15,604 nt of DNA from Candidatus Cloacimonas sp. 4484_140 (GTDB lineage: Bacteria > Cloacimonadota > Cloacimonadia > JGIOTU-2). A program made the position numbers and the translations under genes. Below the pieces are notes generated by a model, which was given only the letters and a program-made list of their open reading frames with translations, was not told the DNA's origin and did not search any database. The DNA is taken from contig MVCT01000004.1 of the NCBI GenBank assembly GCA_002049945.1, positions 1-15,604 on the forward strand, given 5' to 3'. Below, one piece after another: positions 1-7,264 of the stretch (the stretch's first letter is position 1; each line of letters opens with the position of its first letter).

Positions 1-192
1 ATTCAGCAAGAACTGATCGATTTTCTCAATCTTTCGGATATCTTTTTCAGAAAGGAAAATCTTATGTTCGGAAAGAGCAAAAGTACCTTCGACTTTCATA
101 AGTATTCGGCCACGAATCATATCTTCTAATAATATTTCCAGCAACCCATTGTCATTTGTATCATTCAAATTCAGCATACCACACAACTCTTC
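1..192 (-). pseudogene. selB: SelB C-terminal continuation in the +1 frame (partial, runs off the window)
   Basis: The frame shifted by +1 relative to the selB GTPase part is open from the frame-change point (GAA at 192-190) to base 1, giving 64 residues that begin EELCGMLNLN and end KIEKIDQFLLN. It contains LLEDMIRGRILMKVEG and LSEKDIRKIEKIDQFL, which is the charged helical character expected of the linker and first winged-helix domain of bacterial SelB, the part that binds the SECIS hairpin. It has no start codon or Shine-Dalgarno of its own near the junction, so I read it as the rest of selB joined by a frame change at the five-U run (197-193) rather than as a separate gene. It is labelled pseudogene only because the frame is interrupted; if the shift is programmed or a read error, selB is intact. 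Confidence 0.7.
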
Positions 193-1294
193 AAAAATCT
201 TTCCCTTCTTTATGTTTATGATGAAGAGGATATGCATCGAGAATTTTACCACCGCCGAGTGTGATATCGCTGGAAGTACTTCTTATGATAAAAGAGTCTC
301 CAAAAATGGGAAAACACTCTTTTTCAAAATGAATCTGCACCAGTCCGCTCTCTCCGCCCTGCAAGGTATCCTTATCAAGCAGATGTATTCTTGCCTGATC
401 CTCAAAAGTTCCCATCAGAAAAAGTGCATGATTCCATATCCCGAATGTTCTTTCATGTTCAAACAAAGTGAGTTCTGCATCGATCATTTTTGTTGGCTTG
501 ATCATCCTCTCAGAAACAAGCATTCCCCTTGTAAAATCCCGAATATCTAATCCGACCACATTAAGAGAAGCCCTCTGTCCTGAATATATTTCTTGAACTT
601 CCTGCCCGTGGTGTTCGAGCTTTCTGATCCGCAATTCTTTGTTTACTGGAAGCAAATATAATGGAGTCGTTTTCGTTGCTTTTCCCTGCAATACAGATCC
701 GTTGATCACTGTCCCAAATCCCTGCACACTGAATATTCTATCAATATACATTCTGAAAAAACATCCGCCCGAACGCTGCTCAATATGTTCTGTAATTTTT
801 TCCAGTTCCTGCAACAGCTCCTCGATACCGGTATTATCTTTGACTGAAGTTCTGATAATTGGTGCATTTTCCAGGAAGGTGCCGGAAACGAATTCACTTA
901 TCTCGAGTTCAACGAGTTCTAAAATTTCTTCATCGACCATATCACTTTTTGTGAGAGCAATAATGCCATTCTTTATGCCAAGAAGCTCCATAATGTGCAA
1001 GTGTTCTCTTGTTTGCGGCATGATACTGCTGTCTGCAGCAATTGTAAAGAGCACAAAATCGATGGTGCTGGCGCCGGAGATCATAGTATTGATAAAATCC
1101 TTATGCCCGGGCACATCGATAATGCCGATGCTGTTCCCATTTGGCAGATCGAGGTGTGTGAAACCGAGATGGATCGTTATCCCACGCTGCTTTTCATCTT
1201 TGTGTGTATCGCAATCAAAATTGGTCAATGCCTTGATAAGAGCAGTTTTTCCGTGGTCAACATGACCGGCTGTGCCCATTATCAGATGTTTCAT
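191..1294 (-). CDS. selB: SelB, selenocysteine-specific elongation factor, GTPase part (frame broken at its end)
   Basis: SelB is the EF-Tu-like GTPase that brings Sec-tRNA to UGA codons carrying a SECIS hairpin. Visible GTPase motifs are GHVDHGKT at residues 10-17 (P-loop), the RGIT switch I region near 37-40, DVPGH at 60-64 and TKSD at 115-118. EF-Tu-like domains II and III follow to about residue 355. The reading frame stops after 367 residues (TGA at 193-191), whereas bacterial SelB is normally about 600 or more residues with four C-terminal winged-helix domains. The missing part continues in the +1 frame to the window edge (separate entry). The ATG at 1294 lies one base after the selA stop, so the two genes are translationally close. 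There is no strong Shine-Dalgarno. Family identity is certain; whether the break is real, programmed or a sequencing indel cannot be told here. Confidence 0.93.
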   Translation of the reverse strand: MKHLIMGTAGHVDHGKTALIKALTNFDCDTHKDEKQRGITIHLGFTHLDLPNGNSIGIIDVPGHKDFINTMISGASTIDFVLFTIAADSSIMPQTREHLHIMELLGIKNGIIALTKSDMVDEEILELVELEISEFVSGTFLENAPIIRTSVKDNTGIEELLQELEKITEHIEQRSGGCFFRMYIDRIFSVQGFGTVINGSVLQGKATKTTPLYLLPVNKELRIRKLEHHGQEVQEIYSGQRASLNVVGLDIRDFTRGMLVSERMIKPTKMIDAELTLFEHERTFGIWNHALFLMGTFEDQARIHLLDKDTLQGGESGLVQIHFEKECFPIFGDSFIIRSTSSDITLGGGKILDAYPLHHKHKEGKDF

Positions 1295-1295
1295 G

Positions 1296-2681
1296 TTATG
1301 TTTGGATCATTTTCTTGATCTGCTTTGCAATTTCGATTATCTGACCGCTATCAAGAGTAAACATATCAAAAAGGAGTGACCCTTCTCTGAGAATGCCAAG
1401 GATCGGTTTTTTTAATTGCAGCAATTTATGATATATCTGCTCGGGAGAAAGTTTAGTTTTAGAAAGATCGAGCTGTACTGCATAGCTGGGAATTTCAACC
1501 TGTGGAAGAGTTCCCCCACCGCAACGTGCAGTATTTTTAACAATCTTATTGGGAATTTTCTCTTTTTTTAGGAGTTTGGAGAATTTTTCTGCTCTTTCGC
1601 GAAGCTCATCTTTTGTCTGATCCAACATGCGGAATACAGGTACGTTTTCAAGAAGAGTCTCATCCTTGAGATAACACCTTATCACTTCCGAAAGTGCTGC
1701 AAGGGTCATTTTACCAACACGAAGAACTCGCATGAGAGGAGATTTTTTCAATTTTTGAATATACTCCTTTTTTCCAGCAATGATGCCTCCCTGGGGACCG
1801 CCGAGTAGTTTATCACAACTGAACATCACAAGATCAGCACCTGACTGCAGCGCAGTTTGAACATCCGGCTCTGTTTCAAGAGGTAGCCCCTTCGGCTTTC
1901 TAAGCAGACCCGATCCCATGTCATATATACAGATGAGTTTATTAGTATGAGCCAGTTCTGCCAGTGCTTCGATCTCAACTTCCTCAGAAAATCCCTTAAT
2001 ATAATAATTGGATTTATGAGCTTTGAACAATACCGCAGTTTCTTCCGTGATTGCTGCTTCATAATCTGAGAGCCGTGTACGGTTTGTTGTACCAACTTCC
2101 ACCATTCTTGCACCGCTCTGCTGCATGATGTCCGGTATTCGGAATGAGCCGCCGATCTCAATAAGCTCACCTCGTGAGATCACTGCTTCTTTGCTTGAAC
2201 AGAATGTGCTGAGAGAAAGAAAAACACCTGCAGCATTATTATTCACCACAACCGCATCCTCTGCTCCTGTAATGAAAGTAACAAGATCGGTAATATGATC
2301 TTCCCTATGTCCACGCTTTCCCTTTTCAAGATCGAACTCAAGATTTGAATACCCTTCAATTATTTTTACAACCTCTTCCGTGAGTGCAGAACCCAACGGC
2401 GCTCGCCCGAGATTTGTATGCAGAACAATACCTGTCGCATTGACCATCGGCTTTAAGGATAAAGTCCCAATATGATACACTTTTTGTCTGATCCGGTTAA
2501 GTATTCTATCATTTTGAGGGAGCTTTTTCCCCTTCATAACAGCATCTCTTATTTCACTAAGCACTTTACGGATTGAAAAAACAGTGAGCTCTTCTCCGTA
2601 TTCAGATATGAGCTTCTTGATTTTGGAGTCCTTCATCAATGTATCAACTCCGGGAATTTTTCTGAGTTCGCTCTTATCCAT
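1296..2681 (-). CDS. selA: SelA, L-seryl-tRNA(Sec) selenium transferase
   Basis: SelA is the PLP-dependent enzyme that turns Ser-tRNA(Sec) into Sec-tRNA(Sec) using selenophosphate. The 461-residue length is that of full-length bacterial SelA. It has an N-terminal helical region (about 1-75) beginning with RKIPGVDTLM, the family signature NATGIVLHTNLGRAPLG near 81-97, and the PLP-binding FSCDKLLGGPQGG with the Schiff-base lysine at residue 291, close to Lys295 of the E. coli enzyme. The ATG at 2681 has AAGGGA upstream at good spacing. It begins 27 nt after the tRNA-Sec 3' end and stops one base before selB, so selC, selA and selB read as one unit. It has the N-terminal domain that bacterial decameric SelA uses to bind tRNA-Sec. 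Confidence 0.97.
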   Translation of the reverse strand: MDKSELRKIPGVDTLMKDSKIKKLISEYGEELTVFSIRKVLSEIRDAVMKGKKLPQNDRILNRIRQKVYHIGTLSLKPMVNATGIVLHTNLGRAPLGSALTEEVVKIIEGYSNLEFDLEKGKRGHREDHITDLVTFITGAEDAVVVNNNAAGVFLSLSTFCSSKEAVISRGELIEIGGSFRIPDIMQQSGARMVEVGTTNRTRLSDYEAAITEETAVLFKAHKSNYYIKGFSEEVEIEALAELAHTNKLICIYDMGSGLLRKPKGLPLETEPDVQTALQSGADLVMFSCDKLLGGPQGGIIAGKKEYIQKLKKSPLMRVLRVGKMTLAALSEVIRCYLKDETLLENVPVFRMLDQTKDELRERAEKFSKLLKKEKIPNKIVKNTARCGGGTLPQVEIPSYAVQLDLSKTKLSPEQIYHKLLQLKKPILGILREGSLLFDMFTLDSGQIIEIAKQIKKMIQT

Positions 2682-2708
2682 TAGACATCCCTTTTGTAAA
2701 TAAAAAAA

Positions 2709-2806
2709 TGGCCGAGAGGGCAGGAATCGAACCTGCCATAAACGGTGTTATCCGCTCACTACTGATTTTGAAGACCAGCTGGAACACCAGTTCCTTCCTC
2801 TCAACC
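2709..2806 (-). tRNA. selC: tRNA-Sec, anticodon TCA
   Basis: Read on the minus strand, this folds as a selenocysteine tRNA. The anticodon arm is CTGGT / loop CTTCAAA / ATCAG with anticodon TCA. A D arm GGAAC-TGGT-GTTCC precedes it. A long variable arm of about seven pairs (TGAGCGG with CCGTTTA) follows, then a T arm GCAGG-TTCGATT-CCTGC. The acceptor strands are GGTTGAGAGG at the 5' end and CCTCTCGGCC at the 3' end, paired with two T-G wobbles. The exact ends are uncertain: encoded CCA at 2711-2709 with a G discriminator gives a 7-bp acceptor, while 8 bp would use TTGAGAGG. It sits 29 nt after the selenoprotein stop and 27 nt before selA. A run of seven T follows immediately (2708-2702). No other tRNA decodes UGA with this anticodon and long variable arm. 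Confidence 0.93.
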
Positions 2807-2815
2807 GAAAGCTAT

Positions 2816-2821
2816 TTTATA
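2816..2821 (-). promoter_or_regulatory. Possible -10 element just upstream of tRNA-Sec
   Basis: TATAAA reads on the minus strand ten bases before the tRNA 5' end, a spacing that would start transcription a few bases before selC. No good -35 is visible at 16-18 bases, and the position is only 15 bases past the selenoprotein stop. It could give selC expression independent of the upstream gene, but the match is weak. Confidence 0.22.
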
Positions 2822-2835
2822 TTTTCAGAAATACG

Positions 2836-4758
2836 CTATTTCATGAAGACCATCGATCTGGTCTGAGAAATGGAATCTCCTTGTAGTCTATAGAAATAAA
2901 CTCCGCTTGCAACTGCTTTATTATTCTGATCAAAGCCGTTCCACACGATCTCGCCTTCTGTATCTTCAAGCACGAATTCTTTCACCACGTCACCTTTTAC
3001 ATTATAGATTGTGATGACATCATTGTTGGAATTTTTGGGCAAGGAATATGATATTGCAGTAGAGCCACTGAAAGGATTTGGCGTATTCTGCCTGACATAT
3101 ATCATGTTGCTGTGAGGGTCATCGACAGAAATCTGCTGATGATAGTATAAAGCACCCATATCTGCAATCGTGCCGTCAGGATCAGGAGGTGAGGAAGGAT
3201 CGCCGGTATCGATACATGGTGAAGTTGCCTGCAAGCTCCAGTCTGCGATCAAACCATTATATGCATTTCCATCTCCTGCAGTAGGATTTACAAATTGAGG
3301 ATCATCGCTGATATTACCTGTTCCGGAATATCCACCGGAAATGCATGAATAGGATACTATTGGATCGCTGCTGAAAGTCGTGAAGATCAAGCCGTCATGA
3401 ATAATGATCGTATTCAGCACATTCGGATAAGAGGCAAGCAAGTATATGCAGGCATAGTTAGCTTCATTATTCGCAATTGTATTATTGATAAGTGTTGCAT
3501 TAGAACCATTTTTCATTACTATTGCACCTGCAAAGATCGCTTGGTTATTCACAATGATATTGTGTGAAATCTCAACTGCAGCATTATCAAGAGCAATACC
3601 TCCAGTAGTTACCGAGCTGTTGTTGTTTGAAATTATATTACCTTCAATAAGCACATCGCTTGCATCCAGCACATTAATAGCAGGTCCTTTTTGAGAAGTA
3701 TTTGTATTCTCATAAAAAGTGCTGTTGAGTACATCCACAGAAGAATTATCAATATCCACTGCGCTTTCTGTTGAGCCGGTGAAATAACAATGAGCTATCA
3801 AGTTATCTTCCTGGCTATCAACGATCTTTATTCCTTTCCATTGATCGTCGGTTGAGAAGTTGATCAAACCACGTTCAGAACCCTGTGCTTCGATTCTCCC
3901 ATTAATCTGAATCTTGCTGTTGTTATTCACGACAATATTTGTGCTTGGCTCGATCGATAAAACCGTACCTACTGGAACTGTCACATCTCCGGTAATAGTA
4001 TAGGTTCCATAAGTAGGAGACCAGGTACCTGCTGCCTGACCTGAGACATTCGAAGGGTCGATCACAGTAATAAAATCTTCCTGCAGAAGCTCATCACTAT
4101 CAGCTCCTTCATACACGGTAAGAGACACATCGTATGATCCAACTGTTGTGAAGCCCCATTCTGGGTTTTCTTCGTAGCTGTCAATTGTTCCATCGTTATT
4201 GAAGTCCCATTCCCATGTGTCGGGATTTCCAGAAGAAGTACTTGTGAACTGCACGATAAGTTCCGGAGGACCCTGTGTAATGTTCGCATCAAAGTTGGCA
4301 TATAATCCTAAAGATTGAATTGCAGCATCGAGTGCAGCGCTTACACCACTCACCGGGTTGTCTCCATAAAACAATTTATACTCACCACCGATAACAGCAA
4401 AGAATGGTATGTATCCGTTTCCATATTGACCGTAATAGGGATCAATGTCATAAGAATAATAATAGGTTGCTCCATAAGAAGTCCAATTTGTTTCAGATAG
4501 AATATAGCAATGACCGGTTCCCTGATAGTTTTGCCAGATAACTTCTAATTGCGGCGCCGCCGCTGTACAGCCACCTCAACCAGTACCTCCCCAGAAAAAT
4601 ACGATCGCTTTTTCTGCATCAATGAGATCGTAGATTGTATGTGATGTTCCTGTATTATCAGTCCAACCAAAATTTGAAACAACATCCCCTACCTGATAAG
4701 CAGCAAAAGCTGTTGTTGAGAGAAGTAAGAAAAATAAGAGTACAGCTATTTTTTTCAT
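2836..4758 (-). CDS. Exported selenoprotein: thioredoxin fold (Sec-Gly-Gly-Cys), PKD, beta-helix, T9SS sorting domain
   Basis: Reading TGA (4578-4576) as selenocysteine gives one 640-residue protein. The start is ATG 4758, five bases after a perfect AGGAGG (4769-4764). Domains: signal peptide 1 to about 19; thioredoxin fold about 20-150 with FFWGGTG-Sec-GGC, Sec61 and Cys64 in the place of a CxxC pair, and a cis-Pro-like GYIPFFAV near 117; PKD about 153-235 (WEWDFNNDGTIDS); right-handed beta-helix about 243-523 with repeated NNTIANN-like turns; T9SS type A sorting domain about 545-640, ending MVFMK. Both sides of the TGA stay in frame and both are thioredoxin-like, so a stop would cut a single fold in half. 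It lies directly upstream of selC, selA and selB. I do not recognise the exact family; a redox role at the cell surface is inferred. An ordinary nonsense mutation is the alternative, but the locus argues strongly against it. Confidence 0.88.
4551..4578 (-). promoter_or_regulatory. Selenocysteine UGA codon with putative SECIS hairpin
   Basis: On the minus strand the UGA at 4578-4576 is followed after 12 bases by a GC-rich hairpin, GCGGC-GGC-GCCGC (4563-4551), whose loop lies about 17-20 bases from the UGA. Bacterial SECIS elements are hairpins inside the coding sequence, starting just after UGA, with the apical loop roughly 16-37 bases away, so the placement fits. The loop does not obviously show the GU pair of the E. 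coli fdhF element, and alternative pairings with the upstream GGUGGCUGUACAGC are possible. The hairpin also encodes a run of small residues (TAAAP). Confidence 0.55.
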
Positions 4759-4763
4759 CTGCA

Positions 4764-4769
4764 CCTCCT
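4764..4769 (-). promoter_or_regulatory. Strong Shine-Dalgarno that fixes the selenoprotein start
   Basis: AGGAGG lies five bases before ATG 4758. An in-frame GTG at 4764 overlaps this ribosome site, so the ATG, not the GTG, is the start. Confidence 0.85.
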
Positions 4770-4784
4770 GAATTTATTTTTTTC

Positions 4785-4812
4785 ATTCTAAATTCCTACA
4801 AAAAGTTGTCAA
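4785..4812 (-). promoter_or_regulatory. Sigma-70-like promoter of the selenoprotein-selC-selA-selB unit
   Basis: On the minus strand TTGACA (4812-4807) and TAGAAT (4790-4785) are separated by 16 bases. The -35 is perfect and the -10 matches five of six. Transcription would start near 4778, giving a leader of about 20 bases before ATG 4758. The unit downstream has no other comparable promoter, so the selenoprotein and its machinery may share this one. Confidence 0.65.
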
Positions 4813-4927
4813 ATTTTTCTGCAATTAATTGAAGGTTAAATTTCGTCCAATCTGATAGGAGAAATGGTGATTTTTGAGTGATGATTGCCCTTGATCAACC
4901 ACAGATTATCTTATGATTCTTTTAACT

Positions 4928-5106
4928 TTGCGAAAGGAGGGAAACTTCGCAATGGCACCTGTCATTTCAGGGAAATGATCCTACAAAAAATAAAACTTGA
5001 GACATGTCGTAGAGCATGTCTTAAGTTGGAATAATGTGCTTGAATTACTTATCACAAGCTCTTCGACTTGTGACAAGATATTTCTTATAAGCCGACAGAG
5101 TCGGCT
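4928..5106. repeat. Cluster of five palindromes in the protease-selenoprotein spacer
   Basis: The only gene-free stretch between 4765 and 5171 holds five hairpins: TTGCGAA...TTCGCAA (4928-4952), TCATTTC-AGG-GAAATGA (4962-4978), the terminator stem (4994-5027), CTTATCACAAG...CTTGTGACAAG with one mismatch (5048-5077), and AGCCGAC-AGA-GTCGGCT (5090-5106). The third and fourth are related: the core ACATGTCGTAGAGCATGT on the plus strand matches ACAAGTCGAAGAGCTTGT on the minus strand at 15 of 18 positions, so they are inverted copies of one palindromic repeat. Such doublets resemble REP or REPIN intergenic elements. No coding sequence is seen here. Confidence 0.75.
4985..5027 (-). terminator. Intrinsic terminator at the end of the dsbD-to-protease operon
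   Basis: On the minus strand AACTTAAGACATG pairs with CATGTCTCAAGTT (13 bp, one G-T pair) around the loop CTCTACGA, and is followed at once by the T-rich TTTTATTTTTT (4995-4985). It is about 145 bases after the protease stop and before the selenoprotein promoter, so it separates the two transcription units. Confidence 0.7.
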
Positions 5107-5171
5107 ACTCCAAATAGAAAGAATCGGAAATCCAGTATTTTTTCTTTGAAAAATTTCGATTTCGGTGAATC

Positions 5172-7256
5172 TTACTTTATTATCACAAATTTATCAATAT
5201 ATGTTGTTTCCTTATTTTGAATTTTGTATAAATATACACCGTCATTCAGGATCGTTGCATCGAGTTGTGCAATGCCGTTACTGCCCTGAATTTCCGTAAC
5301 GAACTCGCCTTTTATATTATAGATCGAGACCGGTAGATCGGCATGTTGTTGACCAAGGGAATAATGAATTGTCAGAATAGTTCTTACAGGATTGGGGAAA
5401 TGCTCTATCAATGTCTGTATCTGAGAATTCGGATCATTACTTACATTGGTGTATCCTTCGCCATAGACATCGAGATAGAACATATAAAAGGGGTATTGAT
5501 TGATCCTGACCTGTCCGTCATAGGATTGAACATTTGTGGGAGTGAAAGTAAGATTATAAGTATCACAGTTTCCTGATGGAACTGCAAATTCAACGACATT
5601 TCTTCCGGGTTCTTTTAAACCATCCGATGCAACAGAATATCCGTCAGGTGTAATAATAGTTCCACGAAGAGTATCTCCGCCGACATTTTCAATATGAAAT
5701 TGCAATGTTGAATCACAACCGATCAGTACAGAACCGAAATCAAGACTATCAGGATAAAAATATATGATCGGACTTGGGAATGGAACCTGGTTTATTGCTT
5801 CCAATGCGTCCACTCTTCCAGAACCATAAGTATTGCTTTTTGTAGAGGCAAGTTCATGGGCGGTTTCTTCAAGGATCTGATCGATCTGGGAAGGAGCTAT
5901 ATTGGGATTTTTGGAAAGCATCAGAGCCATTACACCTGCAGCACATGGTGTAGCCATAGAGGTTCCACTCCAGCCGTTTTCGTACCCGTAGTTGTTATAA
6001 TGGGCTAAGGATTTAATGTTTACTCCGGGTGCAACAACATCGGGACGTATCAAACCCATTTCCGGAGAATAAGGATAATCATTGAAGCCGGCAATGCTCT
6101 CCCATGTGACAGGACCTCGAGCAGAAAAGCTTGCAATTCCATCACCTGAGTTGGTAGCGCCAATACAAACGACCGGACTTGTGCCGCCTGTCAGTGTTTG
6201 GTCGGGATGAAGCCATGGAGGAGGACAATCTCCGGGAGTACGAACATTATCCGGGATAGGATAACTATACTGCTGATCGCCTTCGTTGCCAGCAGCTACT
6301 GAAGCGACTACACCGGCAGCCAATGCTGTATTCAAGGTATTTCGCCACGTTGCTCTATTCGGTCCCCAAGCATGAAGCCAGCCGATAGACATGCTCATTA
6401 TATCCGCTCCGTTATTGATGGCAAACTGTATCGCACTCCACACGCCGGACTCCGAACCGCTTCCACCACTATCAAGTACTTTCAGGCACATGATCTGGGC
6501 ATCAGGAGCAACACCTGTCTGCGAGCCGGCAGTTCCGTCTCCGGCGACTGTACCGGCACAGTGAGTTCCGTGCCCATGATCATCCATAGGATTGTTATCA
6601 TTAAAACGAAAATCCCAGCCATGATTTGGATAACCTGGATCAGTCCAGAGATGATCTGCAAGATCAACATGATTATAATTCACACCTGTATCGAGCACTG
6701 CGACTGTTACTCCGCTTCCAGTGTAGCCGAGATTCCATACATCATCTGCATTGACTTTGATAACATTCCAGGTGATCTCACGTGAGGTTGGCGTATAGGT
6801 TTTCTCATTTTCAAACATGAGCATATTGCGGATCTCATCATGATCAATAAAGTCAATATCATTCCTTTGAATGAGATCATATATGACCTCAGGTATTGCT
6901 TTGCAGGTTATGACATTCGAAACCCACAGGGGCTGAATATCCTGCACAATATCATTGTAAGATAAATTTTCCAGATCATAGAGAAGATCCTGCTGATGGA
7001 GCTCAGTAAAGGATTTTAGTTCCTGAACGACAAAGCCCCTTCTTTCCGAGATGGGTAAAAAAGTACTCTGCTGCAACAGATATTGCTGATCATACTGCTG
7101 CTTCATCACTATATTGATTGGGATCAGTTCATCCTGAGTGCTCTCTTGCAGCTTTTGCTCAAGCTGAAGTGTCAAAATATTCTGGTTCCCGTACAATGCT
7201 GAAAATCCGCTCATGATCAACAACACCGAAATAAGTATTCCGAGTTTAAAACGCAT
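5172..7256 (-). CDS. Subtilisin-like (S8) serine protease with T9SS sorting domain
   Basis: This is an exported S8 family protease of 694 residues. A signal peptide (1 to about 23) is followed by an inhibitor-like propeptide (about 35-148). The catalytic domain has Asp189 in VAVLDTGV, His229 in HGHGTHCAG, oxyanion Asn324 in AAGNEG and Ser433 in GTSMATP, so the triad is complete. After about residue 490 comes a beta-sandwich region of the type that follows many such proteases (FGSVLIGCDSTLQFHIENVG), and a type A T9SS sorting domain (about 605-694) with HFPNPVRTILTIHYSL and a final KFVIIK. It should be exported to the periplasm by Sec, cross the outer membrane by T9SS and act on the surface or outside the cell. 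It is the last gene of the operon, eight bases after the preceding gene. The substrate is unknown. Confidence 0.93.
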   Translation of the reverse strand: MRFKLGILISVLLIMSGFSALYGNQNILTLQLEQKLQESTQDELIPINIVMKQQYDQQYLLQQSTFLPISERRGFVVQELKSFTELHQQDLLYDLENLSYNDIVQDIQPLWVSNVITCKAIPEVIYDLIQRNDIDFIDHDEIRNMLMFENEKTYTPTSREITWNVIKVNADDVWNLGYTGSGVTVAVLDTGVNYNHVDLADHLWTDPGYPNHGWDFRFNDNNPMDDHGHGTHCAGTVAGDGTAGSQTGVAPDAQIMCLKVLDSGGSGSESGVWSAIQFAINNGADIMSMSIGWLHAWGPNRATWRNTLNTALAAGVVASVAAGNEGDQQYSYPIPDNVRTPGDCPPPWLHPDQTLTGGTSPVVCIGATNSGDGIASFSARGPVTWESIAGFNDYPYSPEMGLIRPDVVAPGVNIKSLAHYNNYGYENGWSGTSMATPCAAGVMALMLSKNPNIAPSQIDQILEETAHELASTKSNTYGSGRVDALEAINQVPFPSPIIYFYPDSLDFGSVLIGCDSTLQFHIENVGGDTLRGTIITPDGYSVASDGLKEPGRNVVEFAVPSGNCDTYNLTFTPTNVQSYDGQVRINQYPFYMFYLDVYGEGYTNVSNDPNSQIQTLIEHFPNPVRTILTIHYSLGQQHADLPVSIYNIKGEFVTEIQGSNGIAQLDATILNDGVYLYKIQNKETTYIDKFVIIK

Positions 7257-7264
7257 AGGTCTCC

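Noticed and set aside
149..1318. Plus-strand open frames opposite selB
   Set aside because: They are antisense to a clear GTPase gene, lack ribosome sites and have no recognisable domain.
2836..4374. A separate 512-residue gene starting at a TTG
   Set aside because: The TTG has no Shine-Dalgarno and lies inside the thioredoxin fold, after the cis-Pro loop. The frame is open upstream to the TGA and continues into the signal-peptide fragment.
4576..4764. A pseudogene fragment ended by a nonsense codon
   Set aside because: The TGA sits in a UxxC position, the frame is kept on both sides, the promoter and ribosome site are intact, and the Sec machinery is next door.
4928..5106. CRISPR array
   Set aside because: The repeats are individual palindromes of different sequence and spacing, not a regular repeat-spacer array, and no cas gene is present.
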